Shown here: one piece after another, positions 41,043 through 53,980 of the stretch
How positions within the stretch are numbered: position 1 is the first letter of the stretch
Layout of the letters: each line of letters opens with the position of its first letter
Origin: Erodium maritimum
Lineage: Eukaryota; Streptophyta; Magnoliopsida; Geraniales; Geraniaceae
Assembly (NCBI GenBank): GCA_963921825.1
Contig: OY997589.1
Coordinates: 21,597,735-21,661,734, forward strand
Length of the DNA stretch: 64,000 nucleotides
Reading direction: 5' to 3'
The notes under the pieces: model-generated
What the model was told of the DNA's origin: nothing
What the model saw: the letters and a program-made list of their open reading frames with translations, nothing else
The model's database searches: none
Translations under genes and position numbers: made by a program

Positions 41043-44000
41043 TCATCGCTTTTCTTCTACAAAAATTCTCTGTATGAAATGCCGGAACCTTTTGGAGTAG
41101 AGCTTCGGATCCACAGCTGAGATGGATGTGGGATCCACTTGCAAGGACTTGTATGCATGTTCTATCTTTTTGGAGATATCATAATCTTGCAGAATGTCAA
41201 TGATGCCAAAATATAGGACTACATCAAGCAACTCACCACCATTCTGTGTTGGTGTTGAGTTGTTGCTACTACTACTTCCATTTCCACTTCCCATGTATGG
41301 ATCCATCTGGATCCTCCTCTGCACCTGCTCTGCCCTTGCTGGCATGTTTGACCCTAACGCCACAGCACCCCTCCTACAAACATCAAACATAATTTTGACG
41401 ATTCAGGTTGTCAACAATAAACACAAGTTATTCACATTATTTCATCAGCAAACAAAATTGAACAACTATACACAAATGTCTTGTTTCCATACAGAAAGGA
41501 AGAAGAGACAAGGAGGCCCCACCCACATTTGTTGTCTATAACTGTAACTACAACCCAAGTTTCAACATTGTCATTCATGTTACTTTCAGTCATTTCAGAC
41601 CAACAATATTGGATCTAAAGGAAACAATCATTTAACACTTGACTCTTATGAGGGGCAAGAAAAAAAGTGGATAGAAAGCTCGATCACAAACTATTGATTC
41701 ATTTGCTTGTATGACTGGTAATATCTTCAATTCAAGTAGTGACCATTTCCTTTCTGATTGTCAAAACTAAGTTCTGGGTTCATATAGACACTAAAGCTAA
41801 AATTGAGGCACATGTTGAGCAACAAAAAATATGACACTGGATGGGTCCAAACTTTTATATTCTCGATAACTACATATGTTGTATATGTAAGCTGGACCAT
41901 TAGCCGCTAACTCTAACTATGCTTTCACAAGAAAAAAAACAAGACCATGTTTTAACCACTTCAGAAAAACTAAAGGCAATCTGGATAAGATAAAACAGTA
42001 CAAAGAAACAGCTTGAAGGATAAAATACATACCGGTCTTCCAAAATCCAGTCTTCACTCTGCTCTGCTTTGATAAAATGGTATCCTCGCATAAGTGTGTT
42101 GTCATTATGCGTTTTTTTGCCTGATTAAAGGAAATAAAACTTCAATTCATAATTTTATTATCATCCCGCCAATTCCCCCCAAAACCTCAGTTGTGACATT
42201 TAAAGATTCAACCGTACTATGATCCGAAGGAGTAGATTACCATGTATATCAGATGGTGGCATCTTCATCTCATCCTCTAAATCATCACAGAAATGCATGC
42301 CAATCAGAAGACTATAATCCATTATTCTCTCCGCTTCCAAGAACTCACAGTCTCTATCAATTTGCCTGCAGTTAACGAATGAAGAAAAACCATAGTGCAA
42401 TCAGGAACAAATACAGATAAGTACTGGGCAGTGGCAGTTAATAACAGGCTACTAGGCCAAACGTACCAGACAAGTTCTTGAAACCATGAGGGTTCGAGGT
42501 GAAACACAAAATTAAGATCAAGATCCTTAAGTGTGGTTGTCTCATCAATTTCACCTTCAGCCTTATCAGTGGTGCGGCCATGGGAAGAACCTTTCAAGTC
42601 AAATCTTCTATGGATACGGTACTCCGAACAGAAGAGATTGCCCATCACAATAAAACGAGTCTAGTCCCAATCACAACAAGAATGTTGATTAGAAACCGAT
42701 AAGCATTTGGGAAAGTAAGCAACTTAATGAAAAATAACACTCACCTTTTGACCTCCAACTGGTTTTACACAATGCACCCCCAAGAACTTGGTCATCAAGG
42801 AGTTCTTGTACTGATAAACATGTTGGTAGTAACTCGGGAGCATCCTAATAAGCACCTGAACATGGTTACTAATCAGTGGTAACAATGTATTCAAAGAAGA
42901 ATGTACAATCTGGAGAGAAAGAAACTGCTAATTTCGAAATCAACGGATTGAAAGTCAAAAGCGGCTGGTCACTAACCTTGACTTCAGATTTTTTCACAGT
43001 TTTTATCATGACTCTGTCATCTTGAGTTAGATAAAACAAGCTTCCACTCTTCCCGGGGGAAGACAATTCCCGAAGTGCATCATTTCCACAAATAGCTAAC
43101 ATGTAGTCAGCAGGATCTATTGCAAACAATTCCCTCAAATGTCTAAATATCACAAACAAAATGCAAAAAATTAAGAGATATCAAACTCCCAAGTCTTGGA
43201 TTGATGAAAATCCAACAACTTTAAACCAATACCTGAACACAGTGGGACAATAATCTTTCCACTTGAAGTCCACTGACGGATGCGGTGGAGTAAACTTGGA
43301 TCCTTCAGGAGGAAACCTGGTCCAGAACTTCTCCTTGGGATCAAAATCAGCACCCCTGAGTGGTGGGAGAATGGAAGCATGCTTCCCAACAGTATATCTA
43401 CAAGAGGATGCAGCTAAAACTTACAAATAAAACCACAATCAAGTGAAGTGCTAGAAGCTAAAAAGCTGATAAATGAGATCATGACAAAAAAAATACCTAA
43501 TACCCAGTTGGACATTTAGCATCAAATCATAGTTCTTATCGCCTTTGGATAAGGTCCTCCCAGGTTTCTTAACCTCCCTGTCTGGAATAGCAGACCAACA
43601 AGGACTCCTCTGCAAATCCCCAGGTCCAGCTCCAGCTCCTGGGTTGTTTGGCTGAGAAGCATCCTTGTAAAACATAGAAGCCTCCACATTATCAACAATG
43701 TCACAGGTGATGTCACCAGCTTCTCCGTCCAATTCCCAGATGCAAATCCTGGGAAGGTTAACATCTTTGGGCCCATCCACTGACGATCTCTTTCTGGGCA
43801 AATCCTGGAGGCTCTTGTCCTGTTCACCACTCATCAAAACCTTGCTCCGGCGGATCCCACCAGACCATGTGAACTCTCCTCCGCCCTTAGGGACGCCATT
43901 TTCCCATAAACCCTGGTATTGATTCCCGTTAGCCCAGACCAAAACCCCCTTTCCTTCAATCACGCCCTTGTTCCAGTGACCCACGTACTCGTTCCCGTTC

Positions 44001-44512
44001 CTCCACCGGTACCTCCCACAGCCATCCTGCAAATTGGCGCGCCACGAGCCCTCGTACAGGTCCCCATTTGCGTAGCGCTTCTCTCCGACCCCGTGTTTCT
44101 GATCGCAGACCCACGAGCCGCTGTACGTGTCGCCGTCGGCGCCGATGAAGGTGCCGAGGCCGTCCATCTTGCCGGCCTTGAAATCGCCCTCGTAAGTAGC
44201 GCCGGAGGGCCAGGAGAACTTGCCTTTCCCCGAGGCCTTTCCGTTCCTCCACTCGCCCTCGTACATACACCCGTCGGACCAGAGGTACTTGCCAGCGCCG
44301 TGAGGGACATTGCCAGATGAGAGAGCGCCTGTGTAGAGGTTTCCGTTGAGAAAGGGCTTCTCATCAGTGATCCTGGAGGACGAAGAGGGGGCGGAGGAGA
44401 CTGTGGGCGTCACGCGCCGATACCGGGTACGGCCGGCGACAAGCTCGCCTTGGGGTTCGGAGCTCGTGGTGGTAATGTCGGTTTCGGAGAGGGTGAGGAA
44501 GGCCTCTCGCAT
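41043..44512 (-). CDS. PIP5K: Phosphatidylinositol-4-phosphate 5-kinase with MORN repeats, 8 exons
   Basis: Exons: 44512-43497, 43397-43233, 43142-42977, 42855-42745, 42660-42467, 42365-42241, 42120-42033, 41373-41043. All junctions are GT..AG and in frame; 731 aa, the usual plant type B size. It phosphorylates PI4P to PI(4,5)P2 at the plasma membrane. Residues 58-217 hold seven MORN repeats spaced 23 residues ([56 protein letters not shown]), followed by a linker and the kinase domain from about 340: [29 protein letters not shown] with the ATP-site Lys, [41 protein letters not shown], and the activation-loop region [21 protein letters not shown] Trp replaces the usual small or basic residue at the exon 5/6 joint (ELVWQIDRD). 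The 5' flank contains 'gaatcagaatcag' repeats. I cannot name the exact Arabidopsis paralogue. Confidence 0.95.
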
Positions 44513-45059
44513 TTTTTATGTGTTAAGGGCTGGTTATGGCCGCCTGAGAGTGGCCGGAAAACGGAACAGAGGTAGCATTTTACGGCTACAAATGAGCGGA
44601 ATTGTAAGGATGAGGATCAGAATCAGAAGAAGGAGATGGGTTTCTGAATCCAATCCAATAGGGTCTGAAATGCTCGCTGCTGCTACGACTGTTGTTGCTT
44701 GGAAGAAGGGGATGAGAATCAGAATCAGAATCAGGAGACAAAGTGAAAATGACTTGTATAACCCTACCCAGACACCAAACATGTAATAAATCATAATCAT
44801 AATGGGCCGGGTCCGCCCGTTATACCGGATCGTGTCTGATCAATCAACCAATGAAATCCACTCTTATTGTTAGGCTACAATCTGATCAAAATTTGGATAA
44901 ATGTTTGTATTTTACTTTCATAAAGATTTATATTTTTTTAGAGCAAGATAACATATGATGGACATAATTTAAAGAAAAGAGAAGGGGCAAGGCATAACCT
45001 TCGAGGCTAATCTTAGTAAATACTCGGTTAATTTAAGTGTATATTGATGAGATAGATCT
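44513..45059. other. PIP5K 5' flank and presumed promoter
   Basis: About 550 bp with short GA- and CAGAAT-type direct repeats (44600-44740) likely in the 5' UTR, then AT-rich sequence. No clear TATA box could be assigned. Confidence 0.45.
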
Positions 45060-45716
45060 TTTTGACTATCGAAAAATGCCTACAATGTGTTGTTTATTTT
45101 GTGTCTCAACCTGACGACGTTGGTGGTATCTTTTGAACATGGTGCTCTCAAAGTAGAGACCTTCTTCAGGCAACATGGGGAATATCGGGCATCCAGAGAG
45201 ATTCTCAGGAAATGGGGGATGTATTTGGGTCGAGATTGTTCGACCCTTAACAGGGCGATATGTGCGTCCCCACACACATCTTGTTACTCGATCTCACACT
45301 CATTAGACTTGGCAAGACTGCATTGCAAGCCTCACCTTTGTAGCCTCTCAGCGGAAGAGTCCTATGGTAGTCGGGTTATTGTATAGGACTTTGACGATGA
45401 ACATGACCTCCTTCTGGTCAGGCAGGAGATCATGTGTTGTCCGTAGCTCAGCCAGTCCTCCTTCTTTGGAAGTCGGGAATAGTGGACCAACCCAAGGGGA
45501 TACATTTACCCCGCTCCAGGCATGCACCAAAACGGTAGGCAGGAAATCATGTGTTGAGATAGTTGTGAAGCTCCTAATGGTACGTATTCTGAGGGAATAA
45601 CACCTCGAGGGTGGATAGGGCAGAGGTTGTCGAAATCCCATACCCGTTAGAGGCTCATGGCGAGTTGGGTATCGGGGTCGGGCTTCTCCCGCTCGAGTCT
45701 TGCTTCAGGTGTTGGT

Positions 45717-45747
<31 letters not shown>

Positions 45748-46380
45748 CTCCTATATGAGGGTCGTAGATCCGACCCAAGGTCGAGTCCAACTCAGAAATG
45801 GTCGTTGTTGTTGGTATCGTAGTCTAGCTGCCAGGTATGCCACTTGGCCAAGGGATCCGAGCACGGTCCTTCACCGGATTATGGTGGGTGCAAATCCTAG
45901 TTTGCTTCGCTACTTCCAAAGTAAGATTGTTAGGTCGCCTTGATTTGGTAGGATGTTCCTCTCTAAGGGGTGGGTGGGTCGCCCCGAGAAATGGCCCAGG
46001 GTTGGGTCAGCAGCCGTCAGTGGAGGTCGTGGCAACATCTGTCAGGCAGGTATCGTTATCAGATTGGGAGGGCCGATTGGAGTTCCTTGGTATTGTTTGG
46101 TAGCAGTGGAGCCTATAATGCTCATCCCCTTCGTCGACGACAGTTGGCGGGAGGGTTAAAGGGGGTGGGGGGTGTCGTCTTACCCTTCTTCTCTATGTTC
46201 TTGGTGGTTTTATAAACTCCTGAGAGAGTGTCAGGGGCATGATCGGGATCACCTGGGACGACGGACTCACATGGAAAGTAGCGAGGACATCATAAAAAAT
46301 GGTGAGAGTGGTGGAGGTCATGTTAGAACGACATCGATTACAAGCAGAGAGATGGGAAACCTAAAAGAGGGACGGATATA
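45060..46380. repeat. Repeat of unknown class between PIP5K and ORP1
   Basis: A GC-rich, non-coding segment set in AT-rich sequence. It is a diverged relative of 16900-18350: 'caggagatcatgtgttg' (45423) matches 'atgagatcatgtattg' (17270), the same word repeats about 115 bp later in both, and 'ttataaactcctgagagagtgtcaggggcatgatc' matches the tail at 18126-18160. I found no TIR, TSD or protein domain. It contains a 30-base G run. Confidence 0.5.
45717..45746. repeat. Poly-G tract (30 G)
   Basis: Thirty consecutive G on the plus strand inside the unknown repeat. The length may be unreliable in the assembly. It has strong potential for G-quadruplex formation. Confidence 0.95.
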
Positions 46381-47612
46381 AACATTTTATTTAAAATCAT
46401 ACAATAATTTTAATTTTAATATAAGATAACATTACTACAAATTATAATAAAAATACTCAATACTTGGCCGACTAACTAGGCCTCCAATATCAAACAAAAC
46501 GATTCATCTCACCTAATTGGACTAAAAATTGACTTACTAATCAAGAGATATGTCCTTTTTGTTTGATTACATTGCCTTTTGTGTTCAAAATAAACCAGAA
46601 TCCCGCCCCACGTGTTAATTAATTCGACCCGTCCGTAATTTGGGTCCTACGTGTAAGAGTGGTCACCCATTATCCTACACGATTTCCACATTTACCCTCA
46701 ACAAAATAGTAGTGCTTTCCCACTCAGCCTCAACCTCCATTTCTCAATTCATCATGGCTCTCACAAAACATTCTACTTACTATATTTATCCAATACAAAT
46801 ATTGCTACCTAGTACCACTCCCACATTTCTTTTTGTTTTTTTAAAACCAAAACTACTACTGAAACTCAATGCCCAGTTACTCCTCATATTTATATTATTT
46901 TGAAAAAGAAACCTGCTACTCCATGTATATTTAGGTATTTTTTTTATATAAAAGAGAATGAATGTTGGACTTTCAAATGGTACAAAATATGCTTTTTGTT
47001 ATAATATTAAAACAAATTATCAATAATATCTTTTGGATAATCCTTATTTAGTAATGACAGTATGAAACACACTTAATGCTCTATAACCAAGATATATAAG
47101 AGAAATAAACTTTTAGTAAAACAAACTAATCAAACTCAAAAAAAAAAACTAATCACAGCACATTTATCTCCCCGAAACAGAGTAAATTAATCAATTTATT
47201 ATTGTATATACATAAATAAATGCAGACACAACAGTGGAACTTCTGAGAAAGATGATGTTTCATTGTCTACAAAATGTTTCTGCAGCTGAGAGGTCCTGTC
47301 CAGTGGGGGTGTTTCTCAAGGCTTCAAGCTTGTCGTTTTCATACCCTCCATCCAGGCCACGACTTGTCGTTTTACAGCTTACATACCAGTATTGTCCAGT
47401 GCAGTTCCAGTCACTTTCACAGTCAGCTAAATCCTTTTGTTGCAGTCCCTTTGCCTATTTAGTATTTACTTACTGTCTGTTTCTAATCAAATCTCATTCC
47501 TCACTAACCAAAAACCAAACATTACTTCAACTCATCTCAGTCTAATTTTCTATATTTAGATCACAACAAATTCTTTACAATTTGACACAAAAGGTAGAGA
47601 TCAAAAGAAATT
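46381..47612. other. AT-rich intergenic spacer
   Basis: No gene, recognised repeat or TIR element seen. Short frames here have no domain and no neighbours that would support them. Confidence 0.5.
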
Positions 47613-47618
47613 TTTATT
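47613..47618 (-). terminator. Candidate poly-A signal for ORP1
   Basis: AATAAA on the minus strand about 110 bp downstream of the ORP stop codon. Confidence 0.5.
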
Positions 47619-47727
47619 CATGTATGCATTTTCATGGTGCCTGCTTGACTAAAGGGAAGGCTAGCACCAAGTAGAAACGAATGGGACAAGGAGAGAAGAA
47701 ACATGCTAGATGGTGAAGTTTTTGGAT

Positions 47728-50700
47728 TTATTGATTAGAGGATTGTTCAGAGGAAGCAACCTGACCGAATATGTCTGGACATGATTCCCATTTTGCCCTC
47801 TCACGGGCCTCCCAATACCCACCAATGTATCTGTATGTACTGCTACCATTTTCCTTGGCAAACCACATTGGCTTCCAACCACTCTCTTGCATCTTCCGCG
47901 CCTGCACATTACGTTTAAATTTGTCACAATTCATAAAAAGTTGTTCTTCTGACCATTAAAGTGAATTTTTTTTTTCTTGCTCAGCAAATTGTGTACCGAG
48001 TAAAGGTAGTAATTAACCTTACTTGTGTAAATGTAAGGGGACACTACACACTTGATTCTTAATTATTAAGATGGATGTATCAAGGTCTTAAGAGCCACCT
48101 TTACGTAGAAAGGAGCGCTATATTATTGCCAAGAGCTCGGCAAGGATTGAGGGAGAGGCCCGACAAGAGTTGGAGAGATAATACATGTGAGTGAGAGTAC
48201 CGTTTGATTTCTAAGATCTAAGTTCAAGTGATTGACCAGTTTAACATACGAGCTTTGGTTTGAAGTGAATATGTTGTGTTACCTGTCGCTGTCTCTGTTC
48301 TAGCCTCAACTTCTCTGCATTGGCCTTCTCATACTCTCCGTTTTCTAAGCATCTCTGGTCTGGCCTCAGTCTTGAATCTGTAGGTGGCAACTTCTCCTGT
48401 GTTATGAAAACTCAATGTAAGTAGTAGTCTAGTAATTACAAGGATAACCAAAGAAGGCACTGGATTGAAGCAGGTTTACAAAATAATTCCCCACGATACC
48501 TTCAGTCCAGGTGTGAGTTCATTTAGGGTGGTGGCAAAGCGAGTCAAATTATATCTTGTTTGGTGCATTGGCGGTTTGCTCCGCTTCCAGAGCAGCCCAG
48601 GTTTTGATTGTGAATCTGACCCTTTTCTTTTTCCAGATTCGCCTTTCATAAAATACATGGTCTCATCCCATTTCCCGAATAGAGTAGCTACTGTCTTTCC
48701 TTTCTTATCTTGAACGGTACCTTGTACCTGAAATACAAATTTAGTCATAAATATTAATTCATCGTTACTCTGTATACAAAAAAACATTTTGAAGCAATTT
48801 GGACAAAAGTTGGACAGTGAATAAGTATAGGGATCTAATACCAGCAAAGTATCCCTCTTAGTCTAGTTCTTCCTTTGGTGCCTAACTCGACATTGCTCTC
48901 AAACAAAGCCATAATAATCTATCCAATATTGAGTAAGTATGGTAAAGGATTTCCTATACTAATGCCAGGAATAACTTCAAGGGGGGAGAACAACCTGGTG
49001 TGGGCTTCTGTCCATCATTGATTGCTCCTTGAATTTAAGCTTACATGAGTACTCGCGATTTCCATCTATAGTCATCGTACCATAATGATCACAGTAGAGT
49101 TTTCCTAAAATGAGGTTGTAAATGGATGTGGTTACCTGACAGTGAAAAGTCAGATATTCAGCAGGCAATGAAAGAGACAAGGAAGAGTTCTCAGATGGCA
49201 CAACTCACCTTACTCCAATGAAAAACTTCTCCATCATCGAATTCCAAAGTTAAAACACCAACTGGATCAAGCTGAATTGAACGACCGCCAAATTTACTCT
49301 TTAAATTGCTGTCTCCCCAAAATTTCCACCCACTGCCATCACAATGACATGCAATGACCATAGGGTGATGGCTGACCTGTAACAATATTAACAGTAAATA
49401 TATCTGATCTCAGTATCAACATGTAACAATATAATGGGTGGGTCTAAAGAAAACAAGTATCATCCTCATCAAAAACATCATATTAGACCATGATGGACTA
49501 AGCAAAATGTCGATACATGGATTTCAGTCTATAAAACATTCAGTTCATATTGTCAGCGAAATGAACTAAGAGTTCAAATTCCTTATGAAGCATCTGAGAA
49601 TCACTTTAATACCTTCTCGGAGAAAAAGCGAAGACCCCTATCAGGATAATCAGCCTCATATGTCTCGCCCAGTAGTGGATTGAATGGCTTACAACTTCTT
49701 CCTTCAGTACAAGCATATCCCGACACCGCAAATGCTGCTACATTTAGAATCCTCATAAGGTTATTGCCCTACAAATCATTTCAAAGAAGGTTAAAATACT
49801 CCCTTCCGAAGTGCAGCAACTTCAAATAAATTTTCAGACACGTAAAATTACTGAAAGCACAGCAAATCACTAAAGAGTTTACACACGTGAAAAACCAGCA
49901 TGTGGTAAAAGAAAAAATATCGCTCTTTAACTTCTCCCAGGCTAGAAACTCCCACATACAGGCAGAATTTCTCAATCCAGTTTTTCCACACGTATCAACA
50001 CACATTAATCATAATCATTTGATTTCTCTCTACCCATATGACACCATTAGTGCTGGGGTACCATTCTGTAACTCCACAGTCCATCTCTAACATGAAAAGC
50101 GTATAATTTGACACCGATAAATTTTAGTGACCTTCTCTCAAATATTTTCCTTGTCATAAAGTATGCAGGTTATATATGACCATATGAGAGGAGAACCACA
50201 ACTCTATGTTCTATCAAAGAGGCAAGCGAAGTATAATTTATATTACAAAAATAAAATTGATTTTAAGATTAAGTAACCTATTCCTTGTAAACTGCTAAGG
50301 AAGACCATCTAATTAAAAAATATACTCACCATTTTACCCCATTCTTGAGCTCGGTCTAGAAGGTATGAGTATTCTAGGTCTTCAAAACCTTTCTGCAAAG
50401 AAGAGATGGGCTCGTTAAAATAGACTGGAAGGCAAACTTTTGTAAGATCTTTCCCTATGTTATCTTTAATCATCGACCATAGACTGACTCCCTTCTCCTT
50501 CTCAACAGGGTCCGGCAATTTTTTACGCCTCTGAAGACATGGATAATTAGATCCAACAGATTTAATGGAAGGATCTCCGTCATCCTCATAACCAAAAATG
50601 TCCTCTTCCTCAGAATCAAATGATGCTTGAGGCACGGAACTACTTTTGGAAGATGGAAGGAAGTCTGCAGTATCAAAGAATACAATGTCATCATCCTCTG

Positions 50701-52771
50701 TGTCAACCTCAGCAGCATCATTTCGGCCATTATCATCATCAGAATCACTTGCACTTCCATCTGAATTTTTATATGAAAATAAAAATCAGAAAAACAAACT
50801 TACATTTTCATTAGAGATATACTTCAGATACAGCTAACTAAATATTTGGCTATCGGCTAATTGAACAGTTCTTAATGTGAAGACAAGTAAAAACATATTA
50901 TACCACTATTGTCTTGCCTCAAACAAAAAGAAGGTGCACTCTCCTTTTGCCTTTGGCTCTCATCAATAAGTGTGTTCTCCAAGTCAACCTTTTCTGTCTA
51001 CAAGAGGCATGAAAATAAAATATAACCAAAGAGAATATGGTCCTGAGGATATATTTTCCGCCTGCCCGTGATATAATACTAGAAAAGGTATTACAGAGGA
51101 AAACTTGTCTGCAAGGACAGATAATGAAGTGCACAAAATGCATTATCATATTATGCCACGGGAACACACATGTAGTAATAAAGAAGACCAAGGGCAATAT
51201 CGGCAGTTAGGAATATTTGAGCCAGTTAATCGGGTATATGTGTGTGTGCATATATAACACATTATGGCAGCTTTAGAGTCTCTCAAAAGGACAACTTCAT
51301 GTTTATGAAATCAATCAATCCACATCAACAAACATTAGCCACGAGGTGGTCATTGAACGAGTTTAGACAAATTAAAGGTAAAAGATGCACACACGGTCCT
51401 GTAGATTCAATCCAAAACAATGACACCATGTCTATAAGAAGTTAAATTTTAGAAACATATATGATCAGATGCAAATGGGTAAATACCGTAAATGCCATGG
51501 TGGCTACCTCTAGTTGGCGTAGTGTGTCAATGAGAAGAAACTGCTTCTGTTGGAGAGCCACGAGGTGGTCATTGATGGCAGCGAAATCATTTCTCACAAT
51601 CTGCTCCACATCTTGAATGGCAGCCTCGTTAACACCGTCCTGTAAAAGACGCTGCCTCAGCTTCTCGGTGGAGAAAGAGACGGTCGATGCAGGGGCCAGA
51701 AGCTCGGAATTGGAGACCCGTGGGAACATGTCCTTGACTGCCAACAGTGCCTCCATCCAAGCCTCCCTGTCTTCGCTACTCTCGGCCCTCAAGTACACCT
51801 TTTTAGTTCCAGTGAATATCGAAAATCTCTTGTCATCTGATTGGCTCTCCCTCACAGAAGACACCTACAGTTGATCTAAAAATCATTTAATTGAAATGTT
51901 TGTATAGTTTGACTGACAATTATCTCTACTATGCACCAGTAATTGATCCAGAAATCATGAAAGAAGAAGTGATTTGTCTAATTTGAATCTGAATGCAAAG
52001 TTCACTCAAATTCAATTGACAAACACCATTTGGAAACATCTAAAATTGATCTAGAAAAGGAGATATTGGAATGATGTATGCAATTTGAATCTTAACATCC
52101 AATTATATTGAAATTAACTTTCAATTATTTTCAGAAGAAATGATGAAATTGGAATTATGTGTATGACAAGAATTTAAACATTCAATTCGAGTGAGAATTA
52201 CCTTTAGATGGATTTCACCTATTGGCTCGGAATCGGATGAAGCTCGAGATTGGGAGCGGTCAGGGCGGCGGGATAGCCGGCGAAACGATTCCCCTCCGAT
52301 GACCTTGGATCTTTTCTCGGCGTCGGGATCGAGAGCAATCTTCTTAGAGCCATTGATCTTGTAATAGGAGAGAACTCCATCCTGAAGAACGAACCACCGT
52401 GAACGCCAACCCTTGCCGTAATTGACCCACTTGTGGAGGACGCCGGAGATCCCATTGCCGACGATGTCGTTGATCTTAACCTCGCAAGTCTCGCTAAACG
52501 ACGGGACCCTGGACGCGGAGGCGAGCGAAGACGTCGTGGGCAATCTCGGTAGCGCCTCGCTGCCGCGAACGGAGGAAGACGACGGCGGCAGCCCCGCGGC
52601 GGAGCCCTTCTTCTCCCTGTGGCTCTTGGCCAGGGCGGTTTCGTGGTGAATGCGGTTGCTGAGGACTCGGAAGCTGTGGGCGTGGCGGCTAGTAGAACAG
52701 GACTTGGGCGGGGTGGCGGCGGAGGAGTCGTTGTCGGAGCGTGCCCGAAACGACGGTGGAGCAGTGGGCAT
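47728..52771 (-). CDS. ORP1: ORP1-type oxysterol-binding protein-related protein with PH domain, 10 exons
   Basis: Exons: 52771-52202, 51864-51487, 50997-50904, 50760-50330, 49768-49613, 49376-49209, 49135-48995, 48727-48500, 48396-48283, 47901-47728. All splice sites are GT..AG; 817 aa, close to Arabidopsis ORP1C. The first 100 residues are Ser/Pro-rich; a PH domain spans about 105-240 ([40 protein letters not shown]), interrupted by a basic/Ser insert; a helical, probably coiled-coil region about 255-315; an acidic linker about 350-410. The ligand-binding domain runs from about 435 ([20 protein letters not shown]) to the end: [19 protein letters not shown] (the ORP signature, with Met in place of the last Pro), [42 protein letters not shown] and YIGGYWEAR. 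ORPs bind sterols or PI4P at membrane contact sites. The first in-frame ATG was chosen; the upstream frame lacks ATG. Confidence 0.95.
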
Positions 52772-53484
52772 GGCGGAGGTGGAGCAAACGACGGCGTATC
52801 GAGGAGAGAGAGGATGTGTGTTGCATTCAGGATCTGAGGTCGTTGCGCGATCAACGATCACTCCCACCCGAAAGGAATATTTGATTTTGATATTTTTACG
52901 GAGAAGTAGAAGTTTATCGTGTGTTGTCGTTTCACACTATAACCGAATACGCTGGTGGCTCGCCGGGAACATCGGCCCGATATTCTCTATTAATTTTTTA
53001 TCACTCGGCTGACGTCATTATTATAATCTTACTCACTCACTCACTGATCATCGTTAAAGATAGAATTAAAGAGGGGCGCCACGTGTCAGACGAGGGAAGG
53101 TTCGACCATAATGGGAACTGCAAGAGTAATGATTGGTGAAAGAACGGCAACGTAATCGACACTAGCTATGACTCTTTTTCGGAAAAGGAAAGATTCATCA
53201 CTAAATTAATAAATTTTACACAATAATAATACACATCTAATAACACAAGCATTGAAACACAAATTAAAAAGAAATAATAATAAGTTTGAAAAACCACCAC
53301 CTAAACTAAACTGTAGATCTTGTTCCTCTCCCTTCTGTATTGTTTGTCATTGTTCGCACTTCTCCATAGCTTTTGTTAGTAAGCTTTTGCAGTATTGTCT
53401 ATATGATATTCTCTAATTTTTTGATTGATCCTTCACATCAAACCATCACATAAGCACCTACCTCTCATTCCATTGGTCTTGTTA
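52772..53484. other. ORP1 5' flank, no other gene
   Basis: The presumed promoter of ORP1 on the minus strand, followed by AT-rich sequence with no coding frame. I could not place a convincing TATA box. Confidence 0.45.
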
Positions 53485-53980
53485 TCAGGCTTCACCAGAT
53501 CGTACGCCCGAAAAAGAAACGCTACCATTCGTGCCCTCCATCTTTTGTACCGCCCTTGTCTTGGTTAATGGAGTTCGTAATAGGGATTTTGAGATGGTGA
53601 ATGGGATTCGCCAAGGGCGCCCTTCATCTCCTTTCTTGTTCCTTATTGCAGCGGAGGGTTTGCACAAGTATCTTGAGGTAGGTAAAGAGGCCGGTTATTT
53701 CAGAGTCGTAGATATAGGTAATTCGGGTTTCAGCATTTCCCTTTTACAATTTGCTAATGATACGATATTATTTTTTTGGGGTCTCTTGCTGATTTGGTTT
53801 TATTAGAATCTGACTTGGAAGGGTTTCAGTTGGTCTCGGGACTAAGGTGAATTTTGCTAAGTCTAAGGCTATTTTGATGAATGCGGCCACTCTTTCAGTT
53901 GAGAAGGTGAGTGATGTATTGGGTTGTGATTCAGGTGTTGGATACTTTCATGTCTGAGCCTACTATGTGGCGCAAGTGGT
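53485..53980 (+). pseudogene. LINE reverse transcriptase fragment, truncated by a copia insertion
   Basis: The plus strand reads LVNGVRNRDFEMVNGIRQGR, SPFLFLIAAEGLHKYL and LQFANDTILFF, the RT blocks around the catalytic centre of plant L1-type LINEs. The usual FADD is FAND here (first catalytic Asp lost) and RQGDPLSP has become RQGRPSSP. After 53806 the frame continues in pieces (DLEGFQLVSGLRVNFAKSK-like) until the copia LTR starts at 53981. Confidence 0.85.

Noticed and set aside
43919..44364. Antisense and alternative frames over the PIP5K first exon
   Set aside because: The exon is GC-rich and made of MORN repeats; these frames have no domain and overlap a clear coding exon.
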